Shown piece after piece: positions 1 through 5,886 of a DNA stretch of 22,923 nt. Position numbers and translations under genes: made by a program. Below the pieces are notes generated by a model. That model did no database searches and was not told the origin of the DNA. It was given only the letters and a program-made list of their open reading frames with translations. Position 1 is the stretch's first letter. Each line of letters opens with the position of its first letter. The stretch is from JAPUDQ01 sp049289035 (GTDB taxonomy: Bacteria; Patescibacteriota; Saccharimonadia; Saccharimonadales; Saccharimonadaceae): NCBI GenBank assembly GCA_049289035.1, contig JBAQIV010000042.1, forward strand, positions 1 to 22,923, written 5' to 3'.

Positions 1-17
1 AGAGGAACTATTTTATA

Positions 18-103
18 TGGTGCTGGGAGAGGGATTCGAACCCCCGTAGGCGAAAGCCAGATGATTTACAGTCACCCCTCGTTGGCCGCTTGAGTATCCC
101 AGC
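18..103 (-). tRNA. tRNA-Tyr (anticodon GUA)
   Basis: The minus strand folds as a class II tRNA with a long variable arm, as expected of bacterial tRNA-Tyr. Acceptor strands GCTGGGA and TCCCAGC pair, the discriminator base is A, and CCA is encoded (plus 18-20). The anticodon GTA is at plus positions 67-69. It follows tRNA-Thr(UGU) after a 5-nt gap and is probably co-transcribed with it. Confidence 0.96.
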
Positions 104-108
104 TCATG

Positions 109-185
109 TGGAGCCGCCTCAGGGATTCGAACCCAGGACCTGCTGTTTACAAAACAGCTGCTCTAACCAGCTGAGCTAAGGCGGC
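109..185 (-). tRNA. tRNA-Thr (anticodon UGU)
   Basis: The minus strand gives a full cloverleaf: acceptor GCCGCCT with AGGCGGC, D-arm GAGC/GCTC type, and an anticodon loop with TGT at plus 149-151. CCA is encoded (plus 109-111). It is the first gene of a two-tRNA transcript with tRNA-Tyr. A second threonine tRNA (GGU) lies less than 700 bp away on the other strand. Confidence 0.96.
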
Positions 186-206
186 AAAATTGAAAAGTAC
201 CGATTA

Positions 207-235
207 ATTGTAGCAAAATAGGTCATAAACTCCAA
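207..235 (-). promoter_or_regulatory. Promoter of the tRNA-Thr/tRNA-Tyr transcript
   Basis: On the minus strand TTGGAG (235-230), a 17-nt spacer and TACAAT (212-207) form a sigma70-type promoter; the -10 is also preceded by TGC (extended -10). The predicted start is near 200, about 15 nt before the tRNA-Thr 5' end. Confidence 0.6.
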
Positions 236-253
236 GAAATTTTATATCGGTTT

Positions 254-262
254 TGGTATAAT
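254..262 (+). promoter_or_regulatory. Extended -10 promoter giving a leaderless mRNA
   Basis: TGGTATAAT is a perfect extended -10 (TGn + TATAAT, hexamer 257-262). The ATG of the next gene begins 6 nt after the hexamer, where transcription would start, so the mRNA would have no 5' leader. No convincing -35 is seen, and no Shine-Dalgarno sequence. Confidence 0.65.
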
Positions 263-268
263 AGTTGT

Positions 269-883
269 ATGAAAAAGCTGAGGTATACTAAAATCTCAAG
301 AGATAGTCTTTACTTATTGTACGTATCGGATAAACTATCAATGAGTCAGATAGCAAATAAGTTAGCGTGTTCAGTGAATAAAGTCGATTACTGGATGAGA
401 CGATATGACATACCCAGAAGGACACGAAGCGAAGCATTGTACGCTTTAAATAACCCAAATGGTGATCCGTTTTTACTGAAATCAAGCATGGATGCAAATG
501 ATAGGGAATTATATGGTATCGGTATGGGATTATATTGGGGCGAAGGAACGAAAGCATCAAAAAATTCCGTGAGAATAGGCAATAGTGACCCTGGGGTCAT
601 CTTGATATTCATGAGATTTTTGGAGCAGATATATAATGTAAAAAAAGACGTACTCAGGTTTGGAATGCAACTTTTCACTGATTGTGACACAGAAAGAGCG
701 CTCGATTATTGGTGCAACAAACTTAGTGTAAATAGGTCGCAGTTCTACAAGATACATGTTACAATATCTGGTAGGATCGGCACGTATAGAAAGAAAAATG
801 AGTATGGAGTTGTAACCCTATATTTTCATAACACACGCTTACAAAAAATGCTGGTCGATCAAATTAACAACATGCCGCGATAG
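269..883 (+). CDS. HTH protein with LAGLIDADG-like motif
   Basis: 204 aa. Residues about 20-58 look like a helix-turn-helix (MSQIANKLACSVNKVDYWMR) of the type that precedes many homing endonuclease cores. Residues about 81-94 read YGIGMGLYWGEGTK, resembling a single LAGLIDADG motif with Glu at the acidic position; one motif would imply a homodimer. The C-terminus (TLYFHNTRLQKML) resembles the end of such domains. I recall similar proteins in CPR genomes, usually annotated hypothetical, so nuclease activity is inference. The gene is more AT-rich than its neighbours, which suggests transfer. It appears leaderless. The last codons, Met-Pro-Arg-stop, are read from the first 10 nt of the intron-bearing tRNA-Thr gene. 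A tRNA- or DNA-binding regulator is the alternative. Confidence 0.75.
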   Translation: MKKLRYTKISRDSLYLLYVSDKLSMSQIANKLACSVNKVDYWMRRYDIPRRTRSEALYALNNPNGDPFLLKSSMDANDRELYGIGMGLYWGEGTKASKNSVRIGNSDPGVILIFMRFLEQIYNVKKDVLRFGMQLFTDCDTERALDYWCNKLSVNRSQFYKIHVTISGRIGTYRKKNEYGVVTLYFHNTRLQKMLVDQINNMPR

Positions 884-1152
884 CTCAGTTGGTAGAGCGC
901 ATCCATGGTGGGTCGCATTTGGCTCCCGCCCGATGTCCGAGAAATCGCCCATCGTATCCCGAATAACGGTCAATATCCGCTCGCGGACAAGACCGTGGCA
1001 CCCGCTAAAGGCGGAGGCCCGAACGACTGACAAGGGGAGCTTCATCTATGTCGATAGATATGCTCAAGATACAGTCTAGCCCTCGTCTATACATAAAAAC
1101 GAGGTGTCAGCGAAGGATGAGGTCCCGGGTTCGACCCCCGGTCGTGGCTCCA
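874..1152 (+). tRNA. tRNA-Thr (anticodon GGU), intron-interrupted
   Basis: Exon 1 is 874-909 and exon 2 is 1113-1152; joined they give a 76-nt tRNA with encoded CCA (1150-1152). Acceptor GCCGCGA pairs with TCGTGGC (one G-U). The D-arm is GCTC/GAGC, the anticodon stem is CATCC (900-904) with GGATG (1115-1119), and the T-arm is CCGGG/CCCGG with a TTCGACC loop. The joined anticodon loop is ATGGTAA, which gives anticodon GGU (907-909) and a close match in the anticodon region to tRNA-Thr(GGU). The interruption is between nucleotides 36 and 37, directly after the anticodon, a position used by group I introns in other bacterial tRNAs. Without removing the intron the gene cannot give a normal tRNA. 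Its 5' end overlaps the stop codon of the upstream ORF. Confidence 0.93.
910..1112 (+). ncRNA. Group I self-splicing intron in tRNA-Thr
   Basis: 203 nt with the hallmarks of a compact group I ribozyme. P1: exon end GGT (907-909) plus intron GGG pairs with CCCGCC (925-930), placing the diagnostic U-G wobble exactly at the 5' splice site. P4: ACGGTC (966-971) with GACCGT (991-996). P5: TCCG/CGGA around 976-987. P6: CCGC/GCGG at 1002-1014. P7: GACTG (1025-1029) with CAGTC (1072-1076), within typical R-like (ACGACTGA) and S-like (AAGATACAGTCTAG) core segments. P9: CCTCGT (1081-1086) with ACGAGG (1099-1104). The intron ends in G (1112), as required of omega-G. It contains no ORF of its own. The size resembles tRNA introns such as that of Azoarcus tRNA-Ile. 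Confidence 0.93.
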
Positions 1153-1157
1153 TATTC

Positions 1158-1166
1158 TGGTATACT
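1158..1166 (+). promoter_or_regulatory. Extended -10 promoter of the DUF5674 gene
   Basis: TGGTATACT lies just after the tRNA-Thr 3' end, with ATG 7 nt after the hexamer (1174), so the mRNA should be leaderless. The -35 position would fall inside the tRNA T-arm and does not match the consensus; the TGn extension can compensate. Confidence 0.6.
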
Positions 1167-1173
1167 ATATACA

Positions 1174-1515
1174 ATGAAAGTAGTAGAAAATCTTAGCCTT
1201 GCCGAATTGCTAATCATGGCCGAAAAGATGTACGGCACGCTTGTTAAAGCAGATGTAGATGTTGTAAAGAAAATAATGATTGTCGACATGGATATGCATG
1301 TCGACGGAGAAGCGTATTTACTCGAGCACGGTTCGCGCCAAGAAGATATCTGGGGCATTAACCTCCATCCGGCTCATTTTGGTACGAACGATTTTATCGA
1401 ATTTGATTCGATGATAAACATACGTCCACGGCAAAAAAATCCATCGCGTGATGTGCTCGACGAGTCTATCCGCCAGCAAATTCGCGATATCGTGAGTAGT
1501 ATCATACATGAGTAA
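1174..1515 (+). CDS. DUF5674 family protein
   Basis: 113 aa from the ATG at 1174. The frame is open further upstream, but that part runs through the tRNA and intron, and a leaderless promoter supports 1174. The protein matches the DUF5674 pattern as I remember it: MYGTLVKADVDV, then MHVDGEAYLLEHGS, WGINLHP, and a C-terminal FIEFDSMINIRP with a helical end. It is a small soluble protein without signal peptide or membrane segment. Function is not known. The next gene starts 8 nt before its stop, so the two are translationally coupled. Confidence 0.85.
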   Translation: MKVVENLSLAELLIMAEKMYGTLVKADVDVVKKIMIVDMDMHVDGEAYLLEHGSRQEDIWGINLHPAHFGTNDFIEFDSMINIRPRQKNPSRDVLDESIRQQIRDIVSSIIHE

Positions 1516-1831
1516 CCTACCTGCGCATTTTGACCCTGTACGGTGGCGTTCGTACAGCTTATTTGAGCAAATGGGAAACATTGGCTCAGAAGTAGGGCGA
1601 ACGTTTAGCGCGTTGCGACGAGGTGACACCACCGCGGCCCAAACCGCTTTCTGGCGAGGGCTTGATCTCATCGACGCAACCGCAGAAATACTTGTAGCGC
1701 AAAAGTCACCGCGGCTCAAGGAATTACTTCGTGCCCGTGAATCTTTTGCCGAAAACTACTACGCTGGCCACGACAACGGACTCGAACAATACTTTATGCA
1801 CTATGCCATCGCAGCGCGATACCACTGTTAG
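1508..1831 (+). CDS. Conserved hypothetical protein (107 aa)
   Basis: 107 aa, soluble, mostly helical, with the pattern WRSYSLFEQMGNIGSEVGRT near the N-terminus and a run of charged helices (LKELLRARESFAENYYAG) in the second half. Comparable small proteins occur in CPR genomes without an assigned function; I cannot name a family. Its ATG overlaps the end of the DUF5674 gene by 8 nt, which supports co-translation. Its stop overlaps the stop of the convergent Nudix gene by 4 nt (1828-1831), leaving no room for a separate terminator. Confidence 0.8.
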   Translation: MSNLPAHFDPVRWRSYSLFEQMGNIGSEVGRTFSALRRGDTTAAQTAFWRGLDLIDATAEILVAQKSPRLKELLRARESFAENYYAGHDNGLEQYFMHYAIAARYHC

Positions 1832-2538
1832 TAATCATCTTTCGGATAGCAAAACTTTTTCTCGACGACGAACGTTTCATTGCGGTCAATGAACTCTTGT
1901 AAGTCCTCGAGGTTTGCAAATCGTTTTTCTTTTGCTTCAAACTCAGCGTCGCTCAGCCATTCGTTGCGCTGACCGTCAGACTCGGCCAATAATTCGCCAC
2001 GCGGGTTGACACCACGCACTAGACAAAAATACTTATCTTCAAGCAATTGGCCGTCGGGGTCGTAGTCAAGTTTGTGATAAAACCCAAGTACGGTGAGGTC
2101 TGCCGTTAGGCTAGCCTCTTCCTTGAGTTCGCGGGCGGCTGCCTGGAGCATAGTTTCGCCCCAGCGAATCTTGCCGGTTGGTCGCCCCCAATAGCCGTAA
2201 TACGGCTGCTTGAGGCGTTCTTGTTGTAAATGTTTTCCCTCGGCATTGATGATATCAAGTACCACAGATAACTTAGGCTGTTTCTCTATGACATGCTCGT
2301 CGGTGTCCATGCGGTTCGCGTATTCTTTGCCGCGCTGCGTCAGGCGATAGACGCCGTAGGTTTTTGGGACATGTTCGACAAACGTCGCCTCGATGAGCTG
2401 TTTGATATGAAAATTTGCATGGTCACTTGTCAGGCCAGTTTGTTTCGCGAGCTCGGCAAACTTTGCCTGCGGCACCAATAGCAAATGTCGCAATATCTTC
2501 ATTTGTGCACCATGCGCATCAGCGCTATAGTTTGCCAT
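1828..2538 (-). CDS. Winged-helix/Nudix hydrolase fusion
   Basis: 236 aa. Residues about 8-85 form a MarR/ArsR-like winged helix (KFAELAKQTGLTSDHANFHI, then a wing YGVYRLTQRG). Residues about 88-225 are a Nudix hydrolase with the box at 122-144: G122, E128, R136-E137, E140-E141, where the usual Gly near the end of the box is Ser. Nudix enzymes cleave nucleoside diphosphates linked to another moiety; the fused DNA-binding domain suggests a metabolite-sensing regulator. The domain order is the reverse of NrtR, where Nudix comes first. An SD (AGAGGAG, 7 nt from ATG) supports the start. It overlaps the NADAR gene by 14 nt, so the two form an operon. The substrate is unknown; ADP-ribose or NAD-derived compounds fit the neighbour. 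Confidence 0.88.
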   Translation of the reverse strand: MANYSADAHGAQMKILRHLLLVPQAKFAELAKQTGLTSDHANFHIKQLIEATFVEHVPKTYGVYRLTQRGKEYANRMDTDEHVIEKQPKLSVVLDIINAEGKHLQQERLKQPYYGYWGRPTGKIRWGETMLQAAARELKEEASLTADLTVLGFYHKLDYDPDGQLLEDKYFCLVRGVNPRGELLAESDGQRNEWLSDAEFEAKEKRFANLEDLQEFIDRNETFVVEKKFCYPKDDY

Positions 2539-3019
2539 CTCGTAGCTCCTCTCGCAATTTCATCCATATTTTGCCCAGCTCATTACGGCCTTCATGATGA
2601 GGCCCCCAGCCCCAAAAGGCGTCTTTCGGTGAGTCTTCAACTAATCGCTCGTTGTTGGTCGACAGTAGGTGTTGCTGTATGTACTCATGCTGGAGTAGTT
2701 TGTGGCGGCATATATCATACATAATTGTGGTTTTCACTTGGTCCCAATGCGCCTGTTGTTGCTCTTTGTAACGCTGCGCCAGACGATAGGCATCGTGCGC
2801 TGATCGGGCAGTCATAATTTGCTCAGCAATGTGTGGCGCGCTATCAAAAAACCGCGCAGCCTGGTAAGCATGCTCGCTTGTCGACCAAACTCTTCCGCGC
2901 CACTCAACCTGAAAGCTCGAAAAATTTGAAAACATATAAAACTCTCGCTCATAGAAACCGATAATTGAGCCGTCCGTACATAGCAACGGGTCTCGAAATG
3001 TGTATGCATCTGCGATCAT
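2525..3019 (-). CDS. NADAR (YbiA-like) N-glycosidase family protein
   Basis: 164 aa from the ATG at 3019, which has AAGGAGG just upstream (3-nt gap); the frame stays open to 3067 but the promoter region lies there. NADAR signatures are GFYEREFYMFSNF (21-33), WSTSEHAYQAARFF (45-58) and, near the C-terminus, a run containing DAFWGWG and GRNELGKIWM. Family members cleave N-glycosidic bonds: YbiA types act on reactive riboflavin intermediates, and other NADARs remove ADP-ribose from guanine in DNA, opposing DarT-like toxins. No DarT gene is in this window. The downstream winged-helix/Nudix protein overlaps it and may process the released nucleotide. Which substrate applies cannot be told from the sequence. 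Confidence 0.87.
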   Translation of the reverse strand: MIADAYTFRDPLLCTDGSIIGFYEREFYMFSNFSSFQVEWRGRVWSTSEHAYQAARFFDSAPHIAEQIMTARSAHDAYRLAQRYKEQQQAHWDQVKTTIMYDICRHKLLQHEYIQQHLLSTNNERLVEDSPKDAFWGWGPHHEGRNELGKIWMKLREELRDGKL

Positions 3020-3052
3020 ATGCCTCCTTATTCTACTGTCCATCATAGTGTA
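3020..3052 (-). promoter_or_regulatory. -10 and ribosome binding site of the NADAR gene
   Basis: On the minus strand TACACT (3052-3047) is a plausible -10; transcription would start near 3040, giving a leader of about 20 nt that contains AAGGAGG right before the ATG at 3019. This decides against the longer start at 3067. No good -35 is seen. Confidence 0.5.
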
Positions 3053-3087
3053 ATTAGCCTCGCACATACAATCCAGTGAAGTGAACT

Positions 3088-3115
3088 TATGTATTTTTAC
3101 GTATGTATCTTTACG
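3088..3115 (+). repeat. Tandem 14-bp direct repeat upstream of rpmG
   Basis: TATGTATTTTTACG (3088-3101) is followed immediately by TATGTATCTTTACG (3102-3115), 13 of 14 identical. Each copy ends in TTTACG; the second TTTACG (3110-3115) sits at the -35 position of the rpmG promoter. Confidence 0.8.
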
Positions 3116-3128
3116 AACAGAGATACAT
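3103..3128 (+). repeat. Inverted repeat over the rpmG promoter
   Basis: ATGTATCT (3103-3110) and AGATACAT (3121-3128) are perfect inverted 8-mers with a 10-nt gap, lying between the -35 and -10 of rpmG. This is operator-like spacing, but no regulator can be named. Confidence 0.55.
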
Positions 3129-3138
3129 CTGCTAAAAT
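3110..3138 (+). promoter_or_regulatory. rpmG promoter
   Basis: TTTACG (3110-3115), 17-nt spacer, TAAAAT (3133-3138) with TGC before it (extended -10). The ATG follows 12 nt after the -10, so the leader would be only about 5 nt and has no Shine-Dalgarno sequence. Confidence 0.6.
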
Positions 3139-3150
3139 AGTCACTTAGTT

Positions 3151-3360
3151 ATGGCAAAGAATTCTAAAAGCAAGCGCAAATTGGTTGGACTCGTTAGCAA
3201 AGCATCTGGCGTGCGCGCATATTACACGAAGAAAAACACGATGAATACATCGGGTAAACTTAGTCTGCGCAAATACGACCCAAAGACTCGTAAACACGAA
3301 GTGTTCGAAGAAACCAAAAAATCTCTTGGTCGCAACGAAGTAAAAGCTCGCAAATCATAG
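3151..3360 (+). CDS. rpmG: Ribosomal protein bL33
   Basis: 69 aa, strongly basic. It follows the bL33 pattern: RKLVGLVSKASG, then YYTKKNTMNTSGKLSLRKYD and PKTRKHEVFEE. bL33 is a small protein of the 50S subunit near the tRNA exit site. No cysteines are present, so this is the zinc-free form. It is somewhat longer than the usual 50-55 aa because of a short lysine-rich C-terminal tail. It stands alone, transcribed divergently from the NADAR operon, with its own short-leader promoter overlapped by direct and inverted repeats. Confidence 0.95.
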   Translation: MAKNSKSKRKLVGLVSKASGVRAYYTKKNTMNTSGKLSLRKYDPKTRKHEVFEETKKSLGRNEVKARKS

Positions 3361-3370
3361 TACGTACACC

Positions 3371-3398
3371 GTAGTTCGTAGAGCGTATACCGTATAGA
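3371..3398 (+). repeat. Heptad GTA repeats before the ABC transporter
   Basis: Four consecutive 7-mers begin with GTA: GTAGTTC, GTAGAGC, GTATACC, GTATAGA (3371-3398), preceded by GTACGTACACC. They fill the 55-bp gap between rpmG and the ABC transporter gene. They may overlap its promoter (TATACC or TATAGA as -10), but no clear promoter or SD could be fixed. Confidence 0.5.
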
Positions 3399-3415
3399 GC
3401 GCGATAGATAATAGT

Positions 3416-5251
3416 ATGGCAAAGCGAAAACGACTACCTCTCAAACAATTCGTTCGCGGCATCACTGATGCAGCAGTATTGAGCTTTCGAATTGCACCTG
3501 GTGCCGTCATGATGAAAATAGGTGGTGGCATACTTGATGCCGTATTGCCCCTACTCACAACGTATTTTGCCGCCGCAACGACCACTGAACTTGCCAACGC
3601 ATACAATGGTGATTTGGCGGCGGGACAACGAGCGCTCGTGTATGTTGTCATAGCCGTTATCATAGGCCTGTTTAGTACCGTCTGGTCGAGCATCGACAGC
3701 TATTTGCAATCGTTACTCCGCTATAGAGTAAATGCAAAGGTGAGCGACATAATGTATGAAAAGTTTCTAGCGTTAGAATTTTGGCGCTATGAAGACAAGG
3801 CTACGAAAGATACCTACGACAAAGCCCAACGATTTGCCAATTTTTATTCGTACGTTTTTGATCAGCTTACTTCAGTCTTTTCACAACTATTTGGGGTTAT
3901 TGCGGCAATTGTGGCGTTGTTTTTGTTCGTGCCCTGGATAGGCTTGCTAGTGCTCGTTGCGCTTGCGCCAGGTATGTACCTGCAGCTTAAGTTGTCTCGA
4001 GCCCAAGTTGATCTATGGAACCGAAATCTTATAGCACGACGGTCACAAAGCAATATCGAATGGAACCTCTTGACGCCGCATGCGATTACAGAGCTGCGGA
4101 TTAATGGGTTGGTTCGACATTTGCTAGCACTGAGAGCTACATTTCGAGAAAAAGACGAGCTAGGGCGACTAGAAGTTGAAAAAAAGTTTCTTGCAAAACA
4201 AATTATGTCGAGTATTCTTGAAACCATTGCCGAGCTTGCGAGCCTCGTCTGGATTACGTTTGATATCATTGCGCGTCATCAACCACTCGGCCAGTTTCTC
4301 TATGTGCAACAAATTGTCTCACGGGCGATTGGGTCGAGTAATGCGTTTATCAGCACACTGACGCGCATAGATGAAGATATCGCCCAGATGTTTCAGTACC
4401 AAGCGTTTATGTCATATGACGAGGCTGCAGCACGCTCTGTTGCGACTATCGCACCGCCAGATACTATTGTGTTTGACCATGTTTCGTTTCACTACCATGG
4501 GTCAAGCAAAACAGTTTTGCACGACGTAAACCTCACCATTCGGCGTGGACAGCATATCGCGATTGTCGGCGAAAATGGCGCAGGTAAGTCGACGCTTATA
4601 AAGCTGCTTATTGGTCTCTATGAACCAAGCAAAGGCCAGGTCTTGCTTGATACCATCCCACTGAAAGATATCCACTATGACGCCTGGCACCAGTATCTGG
4701 GCCTGCTGCAGCAAACGTATCTAGAGTACGACTTTGCTTCTTTGCGCGACAATGTTTATTTTGGCGATGTCAGTCGGCCATTTGACGCCGACCGCTACCA
4801 TAGGGCGCTGCGCGACGCTGAAGCAGAGGTATTTATAGATGAGCTCAAGCACAAAGACCAAACGTACGCCTCCAAATGGATTACCGAAGAAGACAATGAA
4901 GATGATGACGAACGCGGTACGACACTGTCGGGCGGACAGTCGCAGCGGCTAGCTCTGGCGCGTAGTTTTTACCGCGATGCACCATACATCGTGCTCGACG
5001 AGCCGACCAGCGCTATCGATGCCCTTGCTGAGTCGCGTATATTTAAACGTCTATTTACTCGTAAAGATAAAACAATCATCACTATCAGCCATCGTCTCGC
5101 GACAGTGTCAAAAGCTGATGTGATATATGTTATGGAAAATGGCCGAATTGCTGAACAGGGCACGCATCGTGAGCTTATTGAGTTAAAGGGGGCATATTGC
5201 CGTCTCTTCGAGTCGCAGCTAACTGAGCCAAGCGCGGGTCAAGCTGCATAG
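3416..5251 (+). CDS. ABC exporter half-transporter (TMD-NBD fusion)
   Basis: 611 aa. The N-terminal ~330 residues hold about six membrane segments (for example MMKIGGGILDAVLPLLTTYF and LFGVIAAIVALFLFVPWIGL) of the type I exporter fold. The nucleotide-binding domain has Walker A GENGAGKST (385-393), a Q-loop LLQQT, signature LSGGQ (504-508), Walker B YIVLDE (524-529) and switch His559, so it should be ATP-competent. It would act as a homodimer or with a partner encoded elsewhere, exporting a lipid, peptide or drug; the substrate is unknown. Just before the signature is an unusual acidic stretch (EEDNEDDDE). The 3' end overlaps the convergent gene at 5175-5879 by 77 bp. Confidence 0.93.
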   Translation: MAKRKRLPLKQFVRGITDAAVLSFRIAPGAVMMKIGGGILDAVLPLLTTYFAAATTTELANAYNGDLAAGQRALVYVVIAVIIGLFSTVWSSIDSYLQSLLRYRVNAKVSDIMYEKFLALEFWRYEDKATKDTYDKAQRFANFYSYVFDQLTSVFSQLFGVIAAIVALFLFVPWIGLLVLVALAPGMYLQLKLSRAQVDLWNRNLIARRSQSNIEWNLLTPHAITELRINGLVRHLLALRATFREKDELGRLEVEKKFLAKQIMSSILETIAELASLVWITFDIIARHQPLGQFLYVQQIVSRAIGSSNAFISTLTRIDEDIAQMFQYQAFMSYDEAAARSVATIAPPDTIVFDHVSFHYHGSSKTVLHDVNLTIRRGQHIAIVGENGAGKSTLIKLLIGLYEPSKGQVLLDTIPLKDIHYDAWHQYLGLLQQTYLEYDFASLRDNVYFGDVSRPFDADRYHRALRDAEAEVFIDELKHKDQTYASKWITEEDNEDDDERGTTLSGGQSQRLALARSFYRDAPYIVLDEPTSAIDALAESRIFKRLFTRKDKTIITISHRLATVSKADVIYVMENGRIAEQGTHRELIELKGAYCRLFESQLTEPSAGQAA

Positions 5252-5879
5252 CCAGCCACAGGCCACTTTGAAACATCTCTTCGATTGTATGAGCGGTCGG
5301 ATTCGATCCTGCTGCATAGACAATTAGACGGTCACCATACGCTTCGTAGTCAAATCGACCATAATGGTGGCCGAGCACAGCAGTGGTGTCAGGCGTAAGT
5401 ACGGTCATGACGTCGTCAATATGCTGCAATGGCGCATACACCGCAAAAGTTTCAGCAAATTTATGATCATGATCTGCAAAATTATGCGGCGCATACTGTT
5501 TTAGGTCATGAAACTTGGTGAACAAATGAGCGTAGACAATGTCGTCGTAACGATGACTATTGAGAAGCATATGGGCAGGTAGTCTGGTGGTAAGATCAAT
5601 CTGCAGTACTGTCCAAGTAAACGCTCTTGAGGGCTTATCGGGAAACGAAATGGTATCCATGCGCTCGAGCAGTATTACATCAACACCCGATACCGTCCCC
5701 ACACAATAATGTCGGTCAACATGACTCGGTGACAGCGTAAAGCCACGTACCATTTGGTGGTCATCGCTATGCTGCGATACGCTGCCAAAGTAGACGAGAT
5801 CAAATCGCTCACAGGCTTGTTTGAAAATCGAGCGTGAGTTTTTGGATTTTAGCAAGTGCAGGCGTGGGAGGCGATGCAT
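5175..5879 (-). CDS. Unrecognised protein in the alpha-glucan operon
   Basis: 234 aa from the ATG at 5879, chosen because GAGGGG lies just upstream and the start is 8 nt past the preceding GH57 stop; the frame is open to 5942 inside GH57. No signal peptide or membrane segment is apparent. Short recognisable stretches are FDLVYFGSVSQHSDD near the N-terminus, HYCVGTVSGVDVILLERMD in the middle and FDYEAYGDRLIVYAAG near the C-terminus. I do not recognise a family. As third gene of a GT4-GH57 operon it may assist storage-glucan metabolism, but that is only context. Its 3' 77 bp are antisense to the end of the ABC transporter gene. Confidence 0.78.
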   Translation of the reverse strand: MHRLPRLHLLKSKNSRSIFKQACERFDLVYFGSVSQHSDDHQMVRGFTLSPSHVDRHYCVGTVSGVDVILLERMDTISFPDKPSRAFTWTVLQIDLTTRLPAHMLLNSHRYDDIVYAHLFTKFHDLKQYAPHNFADHDHKFAETFAVYAPLQHIDDVMTVLTPDTTAVLGHHYGRFDYEAYGDRLIVYAAGSNPTAHTIEEMFQSGLWLAMQLDPRLAQLAATRRDGNMPPLTQ

Positions 5880-5886
5880 AGACCCC

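Noticed and set aside
900..912. CAT within the tRNA 5' half read as a Met or Ile anticodon
   Set aside because: Only joining at GGT(909)/AA(1113) restores a 7-nt anticodon loop; CAT there would put the stem out of register.
1048..1173. Longer N-terminus for the DUF5674 protein
   Set aside because: The extra 42 codons lie in the group I intron and tRNA exon; a leaderless promoter and the family length support the ATG at 1174.
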